64,000 bases of DNA from Sphagnum compactum (GCA_965153455.1 OZ234494.1:7812001-7876000), one strand, 5' to 3'; positions 21,773-35,250 are shown, counted from the first letter of the stretch. A program made the numbers and translations. The notes: a model not told the origin generated them from the letters alone.

Positions 21773-23806
21773 CTATGTACTGACTCTGATTCTGTTCTAT
21801 ATGGAAGAAGAATTCCAAGGTAGGTCTTTCTTTCTGCATAAAAGAAAACATAAAATTTCAGACAGTACAACCTGAAAGGGATCTTTGGTAATTCAAAAAT
21901 GCAATGTTAACATGATATAATCATATTTAATATACACTAAGACGAGTTTTGATGGGTTTTTAAAAATTGAAAATTACAATATGAAAACTTAAAATAGACA
22001 CACAATATATGTGTGTGTATGTAAAATAGCTCGTTGCCTCAATGTGGAAAACTCATGCCTTGTTCCTTACAAAGGGAGAGCAGATGCAAAATATCAATAC
22101 CATAAGGATACCATATGGCACTTGAGATAATCAAAATACTTGGATGGAAATTTTGTTCTTTCCAATATTTGACTAATACATCCAATTTAATTGCATTCCC
22201 TCGCTCCCCCCTACACACCAAATCCAATAAGTTCAAATCCAATAAGTTAACTTATGGTTTGTGAGGTAAACATTCGTATGTATGTATGATCAAGTTAGTT
22301 TAGAATTATTTTACTATGTACTAAGTACCTTACCTTCTTGTCAGATTCAACATAAATTAATTCATAAATGAGGTGTTGAAATATTTGAAAAATTTCAATG
22401 GGAAAGTTGTTGAAATTGTTTTTTTTTTTTAAAATCAAATTAAATCGTCTATTAATTTTGTGAAAACTCATTGTATTATTCTATGCTTGTTCTTTTAAGG
22501 TTGAGTGAAAATAAGGATACATCCAATCCTTTATCCTTTCCATAAATGAGGTAGGAAGTACTGAATCCTGCAAAAAAATTGTAGACATGATTTTTTTTTC
22601 CCACTTAAATTGCTTCACCAATCTTTGCCAATTCACCTTAAGAATGAATGAATTACAGATTGATTTTCCAAAATCAAACATGTAACTATGAGTAAAAATG
22701 AATGCATTGAATGGACACATGACAAAGTGTGGATATGAATTTGGGGTTGAATCAAACTACATCGATTATCTACATAACCTTATTCACACCCAAAATCTAT
22801 GTACGTTCCCTTGTGTGTGTGTGTGTGTGAAATTGATATGCTTCCATAATAAGAATATATGTGTCCAACCCTTTTGTTCCGGTGAAGCCCATGGCCTCGG
22901 ACTCGATTTTGATCAGGCCTGTGTGGCCAAGGGCTTTATCAAGCATAAGGACCTGCACTAATTTTCTTACCCAAAAAATCCCATGATGCCCTTGGGGGTA
23001 AGGCGCCCTACAATTGAAGAAGTGCAAGGATGGACGCAGTTTCTTTAGAGTTCGGTTTCTTCAGAAAGTGGAGTAAAACTTGAAGGAAGAAGATATGGAA
23101 TCAACAAGCAAAGCAAAGCAAAGCAAATCCCATCAGAGTTTTTGAATGTCATTATAATAACTACTACACAAAGTGATCGCCCAAACCGTGTTTCTCCACA
23201 CAAAGTTGAGTTTGGGAGTTGTTATGGCCTCAAAGCTCGCCAGGGACAATGAAGTGAAAGTCAGTGGGAGCAGGAAAGTACTGGGTTTAGGTATCCGTAA
23301 TTGACACACATGCAGCACTCCACTGAAAGTTTGGGGTTATAGGTGCATGTGGTGCGTGCGAGAGAGCCAGGATTCAGTACTTCCTACCTACATTACGCGC
23401 TTCCGAGTGATGCATTTTGGTGTGTTGATTTGGGTTAAAGTATATGGCTGCCTACTTCTCTCTCCTATTAATTTTTTTCTTTAAGAAAAAATACATAGGG
23501 AAAAAAATCATACAGCTTATTTTTTTGTCTATGAAGTAACATTTTTTTTGGGGGTCAAATTTTCACATTTTGGCAACAAAAGAAATTGGAAATTTTTCTT
23601 TTTTTGTTGAAAAAAAAATCAACAAACCTTGGCAACCAATTATTTATTTATTTATTTATTTCTTATTTTATTTTATTTTTAAAAATCATGGTACAACTAT
23701 GTGTTGGAAGCAAAATGATCATCAATGTGTATTCATGTTTGGACTAAGGCTTGCAACACGTACATACTTACCACCAACCCCAAAGCATTCCAAGTAATTT
23801 CCTACC

Positions 23807-23850
23807 ACATTTGGAGGGCACCTTATTATATTCATTTGAATATTACTACA
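23807..23850 (-). repeat. Dispersed repeat family B, copy 1
   Basis: The reverse complement reads ATATAATAAGGTGCCCTCCAA, matching the core of family B at about 24390, 33585 and 44730. Confidence 0.5.
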
Positions 23851-24244
23851 TCCCTTATTTTGGGGAATAGCCCTCACCTAATTTTAAGGAATAAAAGTTG
23901 AGGGAACAAAATTCCATGAAGCAAACCCATGCTCCCGACCTCTAGGCAAACAATTGGAGACAAATGTAACCCTTTGGGTAGAAGGGTTTAGGGTTTGATG
24001 ATTGTATCCATCTACCAATAGGTGCCAACTTGAAAGCCATGCTTGAGATAAACAAACCTTTGTCTAAGGAACAAACATGACACCTAGCCTACTAGGCTCA
24101 CACAAAGATTATATAAAATTTTGCCTTTCTCTTCACTCCATATGGCATTGTTGGTCTTATTTATTTTATTTATTTTTTATTTATTTTTCCTTCACAAAAT
24201 CATTTTGTTGGAAATTTCAACATTTCTGAAAACAATATAAGTTA

Positions 24245-24440
24245 GTGTTAAAGCTGCATAGATACGAAGAAGGTACTCCTTAAGTAAGAGTGGGACCAAT
24301 CGAACTTCCACCTACTTATAGGCATAACATCTCTCCCAATCTTAAGGAGTAGGCTTAAGGACCCCCCTCGTCCCCCCCCCCCCAAGGATATTCATGGATA
24401 TAAGGTGCCCTCCAAATACACTATGAAATTTCTTGGGAGG
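24245..24440 (+). repeat. Dispersed repeat family B, copy 2
   Basis: Contains CTTAAGGAGTAGGCTTAAGG (about 24340), then GATATAAGGTGCCCTCCAAA and TACACTATGAAATTTC. The first block recurs at 33670 and the second at 44730. It includes a run of C. Confidence 0.5.
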
Positions 24441-24639
24441 AAAATAATAGGTACTTAGGCTATTTATGTACACATATTGGGGGAGGGGGGGGTAGGGGGT
24501 TGGGCCACATTTTAGGGGGTATAAAACAAGGAAAAAACAAAATACAAGTGGGTTTGTGTATAAGCGACAGCTAAGATACAAAAAATAAATAAAATAAAAT
24601 AAAATAAATTTAAAATATGAATATTTAGAAATTTGAATA

Positions 24640-26344
24640 AAACCCTAAATTTAGGAAGCCAAAGAAAGAAGAAACCCACGAGAGAGGAGAGAGAGAAACA
24701 CACGCACAGAAGGACAGTGCTGAAGCTCTCCTCGATTGCCAAAGATTTCTCGGCCATCTGCAGCGCAAACGGTTGCTGCAAACAATTTTGCAAGAATCCG
24801 GCATTCGAGAGCTTTCGGGCTATCTAACTTGAGGATTTTTTGAGAGGGAATCGGATTTTTGGGGTATTCTCGGAAGGAAGGAGAAGAAGGGGAGTAGTAG
24901 AAACAACAAGGTTTGCTGCCTCTTCTGCTTCTGTTTTGCTGCAACGTTTCTGCATTTGTTTTGTTTTTTTTTGGTTTTTTTTTTCTCCGTCATTGTTATT
25001 GCTACTGTTGTTCTTTCTTTCTTTCTTTCTTGCAAAGTCGTCGTGGAATTCTTTTTTTTCTTTGTTCTCACCTTGCCTTCTTCACCTGCTTGCCTTGCCA
25101 TTTGTGTGTGCACTTGCTTGCTTCTAGGTTGTCATTCTGGCGCTTGGTTTGCAATCTCCTGTGTTGCAGGAGTTTTGCTCAATTACTTTGTGTTGAAAAC
25201 CAAGGAGCTGCGTTGTGTATTGACCAAGTCGCCTCCAAGAAACTCACGAGAGAGAGAGAGAGAGAGAGGAGAGACTACTGCCTTAGTACTATTTGTAAGT
25301 TGAATTATGTTTTCTTGCTCGTCTACATATATAGAGTTGGAAGTTTCCGTCTCCATCTCTCTTATAGTCACATGCTCAATGCTCTAGGATTGTCAGTTCA
25401 ATGAAGTGCTCGCTATCTCTCTGTAGTGGCCAAAGACTAAGTCTTCTTCTTCATCAGCCAAGAACCGTCTCTCTACTTTTGTTGTGATGTTCATCAGTCC
25501 AATTGACTGTCTCTGTGATGTTCCAATTGCTTCTCTGTTTCTTTCCATATCTATGGATGGACACTGCACTCCTGAGTGCTCTTTGAATGGCACAATTTTT
25601 GGATGCACCTGAATCAATAAGCAATACTTGCCTCATTCAACAAGCTTTACATACATTCCATTTCACTGCAGTGCTTGACATTCTCTTCTAGAACTCCCTC
25701 CCAAGTTTGTTCATTCAATCTGGTTGTCATTGTTGCCAGCAATTGTGTGTTTTTATTAATTCTTGTAGTTGTGAATTTTGACAATGCTTGAAAGCTGGAG
25801 GTTGGAAACCCATTCACCCCCTTTTTCAATGAATGTGTGGCCTCAGGAGATGAAGTGTGGTTGCCTTTGTTGAACAAAAGGCACCATCAGGGTGGTTGGA
25901 AGTTTCTTACACAAAATTCATATGTCTCTTGCATAATTCAAATGGTTGATGATGACTCTTCTACTGTGAACCAGGCCTTGCATGCTGATTTATTGTTACT
26001 TGCATAAAATGACCGTCACTTGATTTCTCTTCTCTTTCCAATGTCGTTAAATTGTAGGTTTTCCTTTGCACCTGTAGACATGTGTTTCTCTTTCACTATT
26101 TCTATACTTGTGCAATGCAGCCCCATGGTCATCTATCTTCCCTGAGTGCTGCTGAAATGACACTTTTTGGGTTGTTTGCCCATAGTGTCATCCTCCCTCA
26201 TGCAGTCTCCTACTTTTGTGTGCTGTTCAGTGTTACTGGTTATGACAGCATGACAGCCACAGACTGCACCAACAGCAGCAGCAGGAGCAGGGAATGATGG
26301 AGCTGCATTGTACATGACACCAGCAGAACTTCCGGCTATCCACC
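24640..26344 (+). promoter_or_regulatory. Probable leader region (with intron) of the GATA gene
   Basis: Composition changes at about 24640 to A/G-rich, then C/T-rich leader-like sequence (CTCCTCGATTGCC..., later a GA run at 25247-25268). An in-frame stop (TGA) lies eight codons upstream of the GATA start codon, so this stretch is not coding in that frame. Its length suggests at least one leader intron. It holds several short upstream open frames. Transcript start is not determined. Confidence 0.4.
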
Positions 26345-29300
26345 ATGAGTCCCCCAAGACGTAGGGGGAAGCAAGGCCCCTGTGGTCATTGTGGAATTGA
26401 AAGTGAGTTTTGTCTTTCTCTGTGTCTCTGTTTCTGTCTGTCTGTTGACTGTGGTCATAAGGGCTACTACCACAAGCACAGTCTTCTGTATACAGTCTCT
26501 ATTGACTCTCTGAGCCATAAACTGGATGTTAATCAGTTCAGTGGTCAAGAGTCTCCCTCACACTATGCTTCCCACTTATATGTGCAACCTTCTTCATGTG
26601 TTCCTTGTACAGTTCCTGTAAGAAGTGTGTGCGTGTGCGTGTGTGTTTCTGTTTCTACAGCAACTCCCTTGTGGCGAAATGGACCTCCAGAGAAACCAGT
26701 CCTCTGTAATGCATGTGGATCCAGATGGCGCACCAAGGGTACACTTCTGAACTACATGCCAATGCACTCTGGTGGCTTTGGAGGTGCTGGGAGCAAAGAA
26801 GGCGTGGCACGAAGAAAGAAGGGCAGTCAAAAATGGTCTTCTGATCCAGCCTGCTCCCACAAGCGCAAGGAGCCATCTGGAGGGCATGTGGAGATCAGAA
26901 CTCCAGCTTCACTACACCCTCTCTTGCTCAAGGATGCAGAGGAGGAGCTCAAGACAACATCAAGCTTGGAGTCAGGAGTGTTTGGGCCAGATAGTGATGC
27001 TTTGTCCAGAAGTTCTCCAGTTCAGAGTGATTCTTCTGCAGGTTGGCTTTTGTCTCCTCCTCAACCAACCAACCAAGATCACTTCCTCTTTCATTGAATC
27101 TTCATGTTCAAACTAATGATTTGGTTTTACTTTTGCCTTACAGGTCTTGGATGGGAAGGGCCTATCCCTTCTAGGAAGCGCACTCCCATGGTCCGGGGTT
27201 GCACTTCTCTTGAAAAACTCATCAGCCATTTCCAAGAGCTCATGAATGAGTCTCCACCTCAAAGCTGCCCGACTGTTACAAGCTCTGAGTCAGCAGAAGA
27301 ATTGCTGGTGGAAGGCACTCCCTCAATAATGACTGTGGAGAAAGGAGTGGACATTGAATTCATACAGCAAAACCCCATGCCACTGTTGCAGGAGCCTGCT
27401 GTTGAGGTTATGTCGTTCTTGATGGAAAGTGCAGGAAATGTGGAGGCCATGCAGGGTATGGATGCAAGATTTAGCAATGGGGTGGTGGTGGAGCCTCTGA
27501 ATGAGGCACCAATCTTTCCAGCTCAAGGAAAGGAAAAGCCGAGTCACTTTTTGAAGGAGATGGAGGACATGGCCTACTTGCAATCTGACCATCATTTGGT
27601 TCCCAATAAGGCACTCTTGTAAGTATCAAAGCTTATGGGATGCCTGGTATGTCCAATCAATTTCCATGTGCATCTTTCTCTTTGCACTCCTGTGCATTGA
27701 GATTTTTCAACATCTGTGAGGTTCAGTCCCTGGGACATATACTTCATGCCACATATAGTCCATATGTGCAACACATAGTGTGTGAAACCACTGTTAAATA
27801 TCCTAAAAGGTCAAAGTTGTGCGCAGAGAGAATTTCCCTTACAACAAGCAGGATGTTCTCCAAGGCTGCCAGTCTCCACTTGTCTTTCTGGAGATGAAGG
27901 TAAAGCTATTGCTTCAGCTTCAGGATTATTTTCTTAAGTCTTATAATGAACCCCGGAGGCCTTCCCTGTTCTTCTTCAGGATATAGCAGTGACCCCAAGA
28001 CTCTTTTTGTACAGGAGATTCTCAATTTTGACACTTACACAGGTCTTCTCACAGACCAAGAGCAAGGTCAGTTGGCAAGGCTTGTATCACCTGTGGACAT
28101 CAACAGGATTCCAGAAAGGTGAAGTTTCACTTTCAGGGTTTATGGTTATCTCAACTGCTGTTTGTGACTTCTTTCCTCTCTGTGAGCCTCCATCATCTGT
28201 GCATACCAATGTGGAATTCCTGAGTCTTGTTTTAGCCACTTGAAAGACAATGATTTCCTAATTGAGGGATGTCAGGTGGGTCTTATGAAGGTTTGGCCTG
28301 TATCCTATTTCTTCTCATTTTTCATGGCACAATCCTTACATAGTGTATTGCATGGGTTCATTTTAAGGAGCATACCTGTCCTAGTCTGCTGCTAGTCTAG
28401 TGTGGTGAGATAGCAAGTTGATAAGCTTGTCTCTATTTTGCAGTCTGAAGGAGATGTTCAACAGTGGGCATTTTGAAGGGGCCCTAGTCAACTTCCAGCA
28501 GCTTTTATCAGAAGGAATGTTTGACTCATTAGAACCAGGAATGGATGCTGGTGTCCTTGAGCATTTACAGCAGCTGCTCACTGCCTCAGATCTCAACAGC
28601 TCAGGCTGGATGGAAAGATTGTCTCAACTTCAAATTTACGATAAGCACTGGAGTGGATCCTCTGATCTCTCTAAGGTACATACTTTGATTCACACCTATG
28701 TCCAAAACAGTTGTAACTTCAAGGGAAACTAAGCATAAAGTCAGTATTATGTCAATATCTGCACATGGGGTCTCCTTGCTTCTGAAATGGCATCAATTTT
28801 CAATTTTTTAAATGTGTTGAGCTGTGTTGGCACAATGCTAATGAATTCCTCACCTGTGCAGAACAAAGAATTGATCAAGGACAAGATGAATGGATGTAGA
28901 GTGCCGCTGATAGTTGGGTCTGGAAGCATTAAGAACTCTCTAGGCAAGTTACCTGCCCAAATTGGGGCAAGCTTTGGGGAAGTCCTATGTGCAGGAACTT
29001 ATAAGCAAAACAAATGTGGAAGCAATTATTTGCCTTACTGTGGACTTTCACCTCTGAAATTCACACATAGCTTGAAGTTGAGAACAGCTGATATAGGAAA
29101 TGATGGAGTGATTGCAATTGAAGTGGGGGAAACATGCTTTGCAGACAATGATGATCTTCCAGACCTCCAAGTTCCTGGATCAGATGGTATGGAGCCAGAT
29201 TTGCTGTTTGATCTGTCATCCAACATCTTATCATTTCATGAAGCTGAGTTTCTCCAGCAACCGGTTTGGACCAAGAGTAAGGAAGAAAGTGAGTCCAATC

Positions 29301-29656
29301 AGGTTAGTTGTTTTCTGCAGTTTGTCTGGCCAGTGTTTTTTTTGTGAGTTCCATTTCAGTCATTGGTGATACATTCATGTCATATTTTGCCCATGTTGAT
29401 ATAGACAGTCTAAGATTGGACACAGTGCTGCTTTTATGAGTCTTGAATAGTAAAGTGAACAATCAGAGAGAATAGTGGTGGACTTTACAAAGTGTTTGCA
29501 ATTTTCATGCAGATTGAAAGTGGAGGTCTAATCATGAGCAACATATGGCACATGGATAATAGCCTTTCTGAGCTATTTTGGAACCCACTATGTGGCAGTC
29601 CTGGAAATGGCCTGCCCAATGGAGCTGTACTAAATCCAGGACAAATGCTCACATGA
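26345..29656 (+). CDS. GATA transcription factor, GATA26/27-like
   Basis: Nuclear zinc-finger regulator of the GATA26/27 type. Coding exons: 26345-26402, 26661-27041, 27144-27618, 27829-27899, 27980-28118, 28444-28675, 28862-29302, 29513-29656; 1941 nt, 646 aa, in phase throughout. The finger is at the very N-terminus, C13-x2-C16-x18-C35-x2-C38 with TTPLWRNGP between and [12 protein letters not shown] after. A basic linker (RRKKGSQK) and an SRKRTPM block follow. The middle part (about 340-450) with [25 protein letters not shown] and [20 protein letters not shown] resembles the DEUBAD/ASXH-like region typical of this subfamily. The C-terminal 200 residues are less conserved. The acceptor of exon 4 (GCAGAG|AG) is weak and was chosen because it alone keeps frame. 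Confidence 0.9.
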
Positions 29657-31865
29657 AAACAGCAACCCTCTAAAGATGGTACTGTAAAATCCAAAAAGGA
29701 GAACACCTCTCTTCCTTCCATCTGCTTTCTATTGCATGCCCTCTGGTGATGCTGATTCTTAGCTTTGAGATGATCTGTGGTTTCACCCTTGAAGCCCCTA
29801 TGGAAGAGGGCAAATATAGTTAAAACACTTCAATTTTTCCATCAAGAGAGTGTACAATAGCCGCTACCAGATTTGAATCCTGTGTGACTATTGGTCGCTG
29901 GATTGCCAATTTGGTTTTCAGTATATGGCCTGTGACAGTTTGAGCTTAGCTCCTTCAGCATCACCAAATGCTTTTGTACTGTAATAAGAGAAATGTTCTG
30001 CCTCCACTTGCTGTCATAGAAACTCATCCTTCTTCCATTGCTGATTCATTGACTTGACAATCTGCTGACTCAAACTCTATTGCAGTAGATGAACCCAGAA
30101 TGGCAGAGCACTCTTAAGAAAATGGAAACAAGTAAATGGGTGAAAGACACAAGTATGCTGGCAATCTTTGGCAGTGAATAATTTGAGTTCAAATCTTTTT
30201 CCCAATGGTCATCATGTTCTTCATATGGTTTTCATCAAGGAAATCATTCAAGGAAGAAGATAGCTGGTGAGATGCTTTCCCAGCCAAGCACTTCAAATGA
30301 CTTTCATTCAAGGAAATCATCCAGGGTAAAAGATGGCTATGGGACGCTTTCCCTATGCAACATGACCCCACTTCCTTGACTTGTCTAAGGGAGGAAAGGA
30401 AGTGGGGCCAAGTTTCCCCAATGAAAATGGGAAGTTGCTGCCATGTTTTCCTTGACAAATTTGGCTACACTTTTCCAGCAAAGGCATCTATTCCCCAATG
30501 ATCATGTATATATATATATATTCATGAACAATTTTGTGTGAAATCAAATCATTTCATCAACCTTCCCCATTTGCATTTTAATCCCCCAATGCCCCATTCA
30601 AGTTGCACTCTAAATCTCATGTGCATGGTGTTATATGCTCGTATTGCATCATTATTTGCATTAGGGCCTAGCTTGTTGCACAAACCAAGCTTTCACATGC
30701 TAAATATTTCTTCCCTCATGTACCTCAAACCCCCCAACAAGCACTCAATGTATTCATCCTCATGCACACACAAAAAACTAATGTTGGTTTCTTTGTAGCT
30801 TTAAAGCATGCAAGATAATCATATCATAATAAAAACCCAAGTAGCCTACATCCAACTAAATGAAAAGGCTTTGATGATTAATAACCACCATGTTGTTCAT
30901 TGAATAAATCTTCTTGTGCCCATTAAACTAAGTCTTGTGATTGTCGTTTTGCTAGGGCATGCAAATGATGATGAATGTAATGTCGATGAAGTCAATGCAA
31001 TCAAGGAATTGAATATTTCAATCAATAGTGTCAATTTTTCCTAGACAATTGATCATTAAATTCATCTCTAATTATCTCATTATGCATGAAACAATGAAGA
31101 TGGCATCATTGTATAATACATTAGTGGACTAATTCACATGAATGGGTCATGGTAACATTATCATGTTTCATGTACAAAATGAAATTTAAAATATGTTATT
31201 CAAACATCAAGTTACATGGGCAGCCAAAAACATCATGAACTTCACATGTACAATTTTTTTAATTGATTTTTTTTGAAAATTTTTGGATTTGTACTATAAT
31301 TTTTCCAATTAAATCTTTTTGAAACATTCTCCAATTTTTTGAAATCAAAAAATTGAAAAAAAAAAATTGTAAATCATGTGTGAGCTACAATGGTTGGGAC
31401 CATAAGCGCTACTAACTCCTCAAGTCCCCCCAAGGTGAAATTGGTGAGAGTTTTGAATAAACTTGGTGTGGTGGGCATTGTGGCCAACACATATACACAT
31501 CCACATTTGGACTGGCCTACACCCTCTTCAAAATCATTGGCATTAAAGAACTCCAAAAAATTTATAACAATAAATACGTCTACAAAAGTCATCTTTGTTC
31601 ATCCTATCCATCTCTTCATCATTATTATGAAAGTAGAACTAAAATGTTCATTTGAACCAAGAGACCCAAGTGAAGCCCCAATTGAACCAAGAAACCCAAC
31701 TAAATTCCCATTGAACCAAAAAAGCTATCACTTAAATAATGAAGCCATGAGTTTAAAGTCTTTAGAATAATAATAAAAACAAAGAATGTGGGAAAAGTCC
31801 CATTTATATAATTTTTCTTTAAACCACACCTTAAGAATTTTAAATCAATTAGGATTAAAATGATG
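29657..31865. other. 3' flank of the GATA gene and spacer
   Basis: The first ~350 bp are probably 3' UTR. A diverged 72-bp tandem pair lies at about 30229-30355 (TCAAGGAAATCATTCAAGG and TTCAAGGAAATCATCCAGGG). A TA run is at about 30508-30520. No gene is supported. Confidence 0.4.
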
Positions 31866-31869
31866 TAAT

Positions 31870-32590
31870 TAAGTTAATGCCATGGTCTTTAGGGCTAGGT
31901 TTTGGACATGGATTGTGGGGTTTTGACATGCAAGTGGGGTTTTCCAGTTTGGCAAAACCAATGTGGTTTTGGGTTTTGGTGAACAAAAGGGGTTTTGGGG
32001 TTTGGATGTGTGTGATGGGCTTTAAGGTTATGGTGCATGAATGGGGTTTGGGGGAGTGCAACGGGTTTTAGGGTTTTGGCAAACAAATGGGGTTTTGCAG
32101 TTTGAGGGTCTGTGATGGGTTTTAAGGTTATGGGGAATGAATGAACTTTTGGGGTTTCAGGTTGTGCCAAAACACTAAAACCCTAACTTTAAGGTATATC
32201 GAATATCAAAGGTACAAACATTAAACCCTAATATAATAAAAATTTAATCCAGACCCTAATTTTTTTAAGTCATTCAAATCTTAATGCTATAAAATCTTAG
32301 TCAAAACTCTAACCTTAAAAAATCTAGGTTTCCAAAAGTTTAAGTCCAAATCTTAACCTTAAAAATCTAAGCTTTCAAAAGTCTAAGTCAAATCCTAACG
32401 ATAAAAAAGTTGTTCAAGTCATAATGTCGAAAAACCCTAATCCAAACCCTAACTTTTAAAATAATTTAGATTGTCAAAAATTTAATTTTAACCTTAACCT
32501 TAAAAAACTCTACAATATTTAGGTTTTCAAAAATCTAAGTGCAAACCCAAACCTTTAAAATGTTGTTCAAACCCTAGTGTTAAAAATCTA
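31870..32590. repeat. Degenerate telomere-like sequence with a strand switch
   Basis: About 31890-32160 is G/T-rich on the plus strand with many GGGGTTTT, GGTTTTAGGG and GGGTTTTGG words and a 100-bp internal period (31982 and 32082). From about 32170 to 32590 the plus strand becomes the C/A strand, with repeated AAACCCTAA, AACCCTAAC and ACCTTAA words. The two halves are thus oriented head to head. No gene is present. Confidence 0.6.
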
Positions 32591-33574
32591 TGTGTAACTA
32601 GTGTTTCTTTTAACATGTTTGTAAGTCTCATAAACTTTTTGAAATAAATACATGTGTGTTGTGTTGGTATAACAATGTTTGTAATATATTAATTTAAGAT
32701 TTGGAAAATTTTGAAAGTAACCTATAAAATATAAAATTTTTTTTTAATATTTGAAAAAACTCATGATCAATGTTTTTGTGATTGAAAAATGTCATCAAAT
32801 CATGTAAAATCAATGCTTATCTTGTTTAACATTGTTTTAACATTATTTGACCATTCTTATGTTATCACATTCACTTGTCAAGACCATTTAAAAGGCATAA
32901 TCAACTCCTTTTATCTCATTTTTACATTGTGACATTTTGTTTTGTTACGTGAATATGTTTTATCATTGTAAAAATAAAAAAAAATTAATGTATATTTTTT
33001 TATAATCAACCCTAGTTTCACACATCATCTTATCAAGCAAACCCTCTACTTTGTAAGCAATCATCTTAAATGATAGATGTGACTCCTATTAGTGCGTGTG
33101 TATTCAAGCAAAAATTTTCGCCAAGTGTGTCCTCATAACCAGACTTCACCCATTGATAGCATACTTGATAAAATCTACATCAATTGGTTTGGGTGTGTTA
33201 GGGTTTTTTCCCGGGGGAACAAGCATCATATGCTAGTTCCACTTTTGGTTCCTTCAATTTCAATTTGTAATGTGAATCACCCGTAGAAAACATGGTTGAT
33301 GTTTGAATCCAAACTTGGCTACCACCTCGTCATGGGGCCTTTATTTTGAGGAATGCCATCCTAGGGCTTTACCATACATGTTCACGAGTTCAAGCAACAA
33401 GGCAATCTAACCCTATTGCCTTTGAAAATCAATTTGTTTCACTATACTACTTTTATCACTTTGGGTACAACAATATTATTATTTTTTAAAAAGCTAAGAG
33501 TCAAACTTACTTGATCACAAACAAAAATAACCATATCCATCAAAGCAATGCATTGAAAGAAATTTTCTTAATGT

Positions 33575-33700
33575 GTTTGGAGAGCACTTTATATACATGA
33601 ATTCCATCCTAGAAAAGAGTTGGGGATCTTATGACTACACCTTAAGAGTGAGAGAAACATTATGATGTTTTAAGGAGTAGGTGTAAGGACCTTCCCTTTC
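33575..33700 (-). repeat. Dispersed repeat family B, copy 3
   Basis: TTTGGAGAGCACTTTATATA at about 33578 is the reverse complement of the family core; TTTTAAGGAGTAGGTGTAAGG near 33670 matches the other block seen at 24340. Confidence 0.4.
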
Positions 33701-34609
33701 TTGTCCCTTGTGATTTTAAGTATGTTAAGTTCATGGTAGTTTAACCATATGCTTTATGCGTGGGGTAAAGCCCGAGGGTAAGGGCATTACTTGAACAAGG
33801 ACCCACATGAGTTCTTACTCAACAATTTGAAGCATTTCATTATATGTATATGATTAAATAATATAAGAGTCAAGTGACCTAAACATCAATTTCGCACCAA
33901 ATTATTATTATTATTATTATTGTTATTATTTCTATTGGGGCACAAATGAACATTCCTTCATTCACTGTGAAGAAAAGGGAAATGGGTTTTTCTATTTTTC
34001 AAAAAATGAACTTTCCACTAGATAATCATCTAACTTTTTGATATTCATATCTAGTATAGCAAGTGCATGGAGAGAACGTGGACATATTAGAGTTATTTGT
34101 GTAAAGTCAGTTATGCTCTCTTTGGGCCTCATCTCACCCCCTATCCCCTCTCTCATTGGTATCCACAAAGTAAGGAAATTTTATTAAATCTCAGTATGAA
34201 ATCCTGAAACTCAGCGCACAAGGTTCAAGAGTAATTATAGTAGTAGTAGTACCAGTAAGAGCAGTGTAAATAAATATATGTGGAGGCGCTCAGGAGAAAG
34301 GAAAGACACCATGATATGTACTCAATTTACCACCAAAATTGATGGAAAAACTAGTTTGGGTCCCAGTTATTTTGTTTTGTAAAATTTTGATTCCCAGTTA
34401 CACGTTTGATGTCCTATTATGCCTAAACTGGCTGTTCTCGCCCCTAGTCGAGTAACTCTACGAATAACTCTATTAGATTGGACCCTTTTGTAATGGGTAC
34501 ACCTTAGAAATTGGGTCACTTAAGACTTGGTCATTGGAACTTGATTGGATGCAAATTACTTTTTAGGGCACCTTACAAGCATAGTTGATGCCTCCTAAAA
34601 AAAACGAGA

Positions 34610-34698
34610 GGCACCTTGTGCCTACAAGAGAGGCCTCTGACACCTACTAGGTAAATATTTTAGTTCATGTTAGAGGCCTCTTGTAGGCATAAGGTACC
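34610..34698. repeat. Inverted repeat, arms 29 and 27 bases
   Basis: Arm 1 (34610-34638) and arm 2 (34672-34698) are reverse complements with one substitution-type difference pair and a two-base indel; the loop is 33 bases. The shared core is TGCCTACAAGAG plus GGCCTCT. A transcript would fold into a stable hairpin. Confidence 0.8.
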
Positions 34699-35250
34699 TT
34701 TTGCACTTCTAATCACTTCATGATTAATCAGGCTTATGGGTAATGGTCACGGGTAGGGGTCATTCCCAAATAATGTGGGGTTAGGCTCAACTACCGCCTT
34801 GCCTTATGCCCCCTTATTATTTTTTGAATGCCTCTTCTCTTAGATCTTACACATAAAGCATCAACATTCTTTTCTTTTTCTTTTTTTGTATTTTTAGGTC
34901 GCTCCCTAGCTTGAATCTATCTTATTTGACTTTCTTTAACAATTTGTACCTCAATTTTTTTTTTCATTTTATTGAATTTAATGATTAATAATTTCAGAAA
35001 AAAAAAAAAAAAAAAAAAAAAACCATTGCTTTACACATTGCTTTTCAATGAAAGACTACTTTCAAATTTTTGACCTCCCTCGACTTATGGTACCAACCTT
35101 GATAGGATCGCAAACACAAAAGGCCCCCATCGTGGGACCTTTATAGGATCTCAAACACAAAAGGCCCCCATAGTGGGACCTTCTCTTATTCGTAATGACC
35201 TCAACGGATGTGCATAATGTAATTTTTAGTCCCAATTGTGATCAAAGTCA

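Larger units (their letters stand above)
20080..24240. other. Intergenic spacer between RCA and the GATA gene
   Basis: About 4 kb without a supportable gene. It includes C8 and poly-A tracts, a (TG)n run at about 22813-22828 and an ATTT run near 23641. Short open frames on both strands show no family features. Confidence 0.4.
32600..35250. other. AT-rich spacer upstream of the ankyrin-BTB gene
   Basis: No gene is supported. Contents: a TTA run at about 33902-33926, family B sequence at about 33575-33700, poly-A of over 25 bases near 35000, a 41-bp tandem pair at 35102-35183 (units from 35102 and 35143), and the inverted repeat listed separately. Confidence 0.4.

Noticed and set aside
24913-25404. 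163-codon plus-strand open frame upstream of the GATA gene
   Set aside because: Phe/Leu/Cys-rich translation of T-rich leader or intron; no domain and out of frame with the GATA coding exons.
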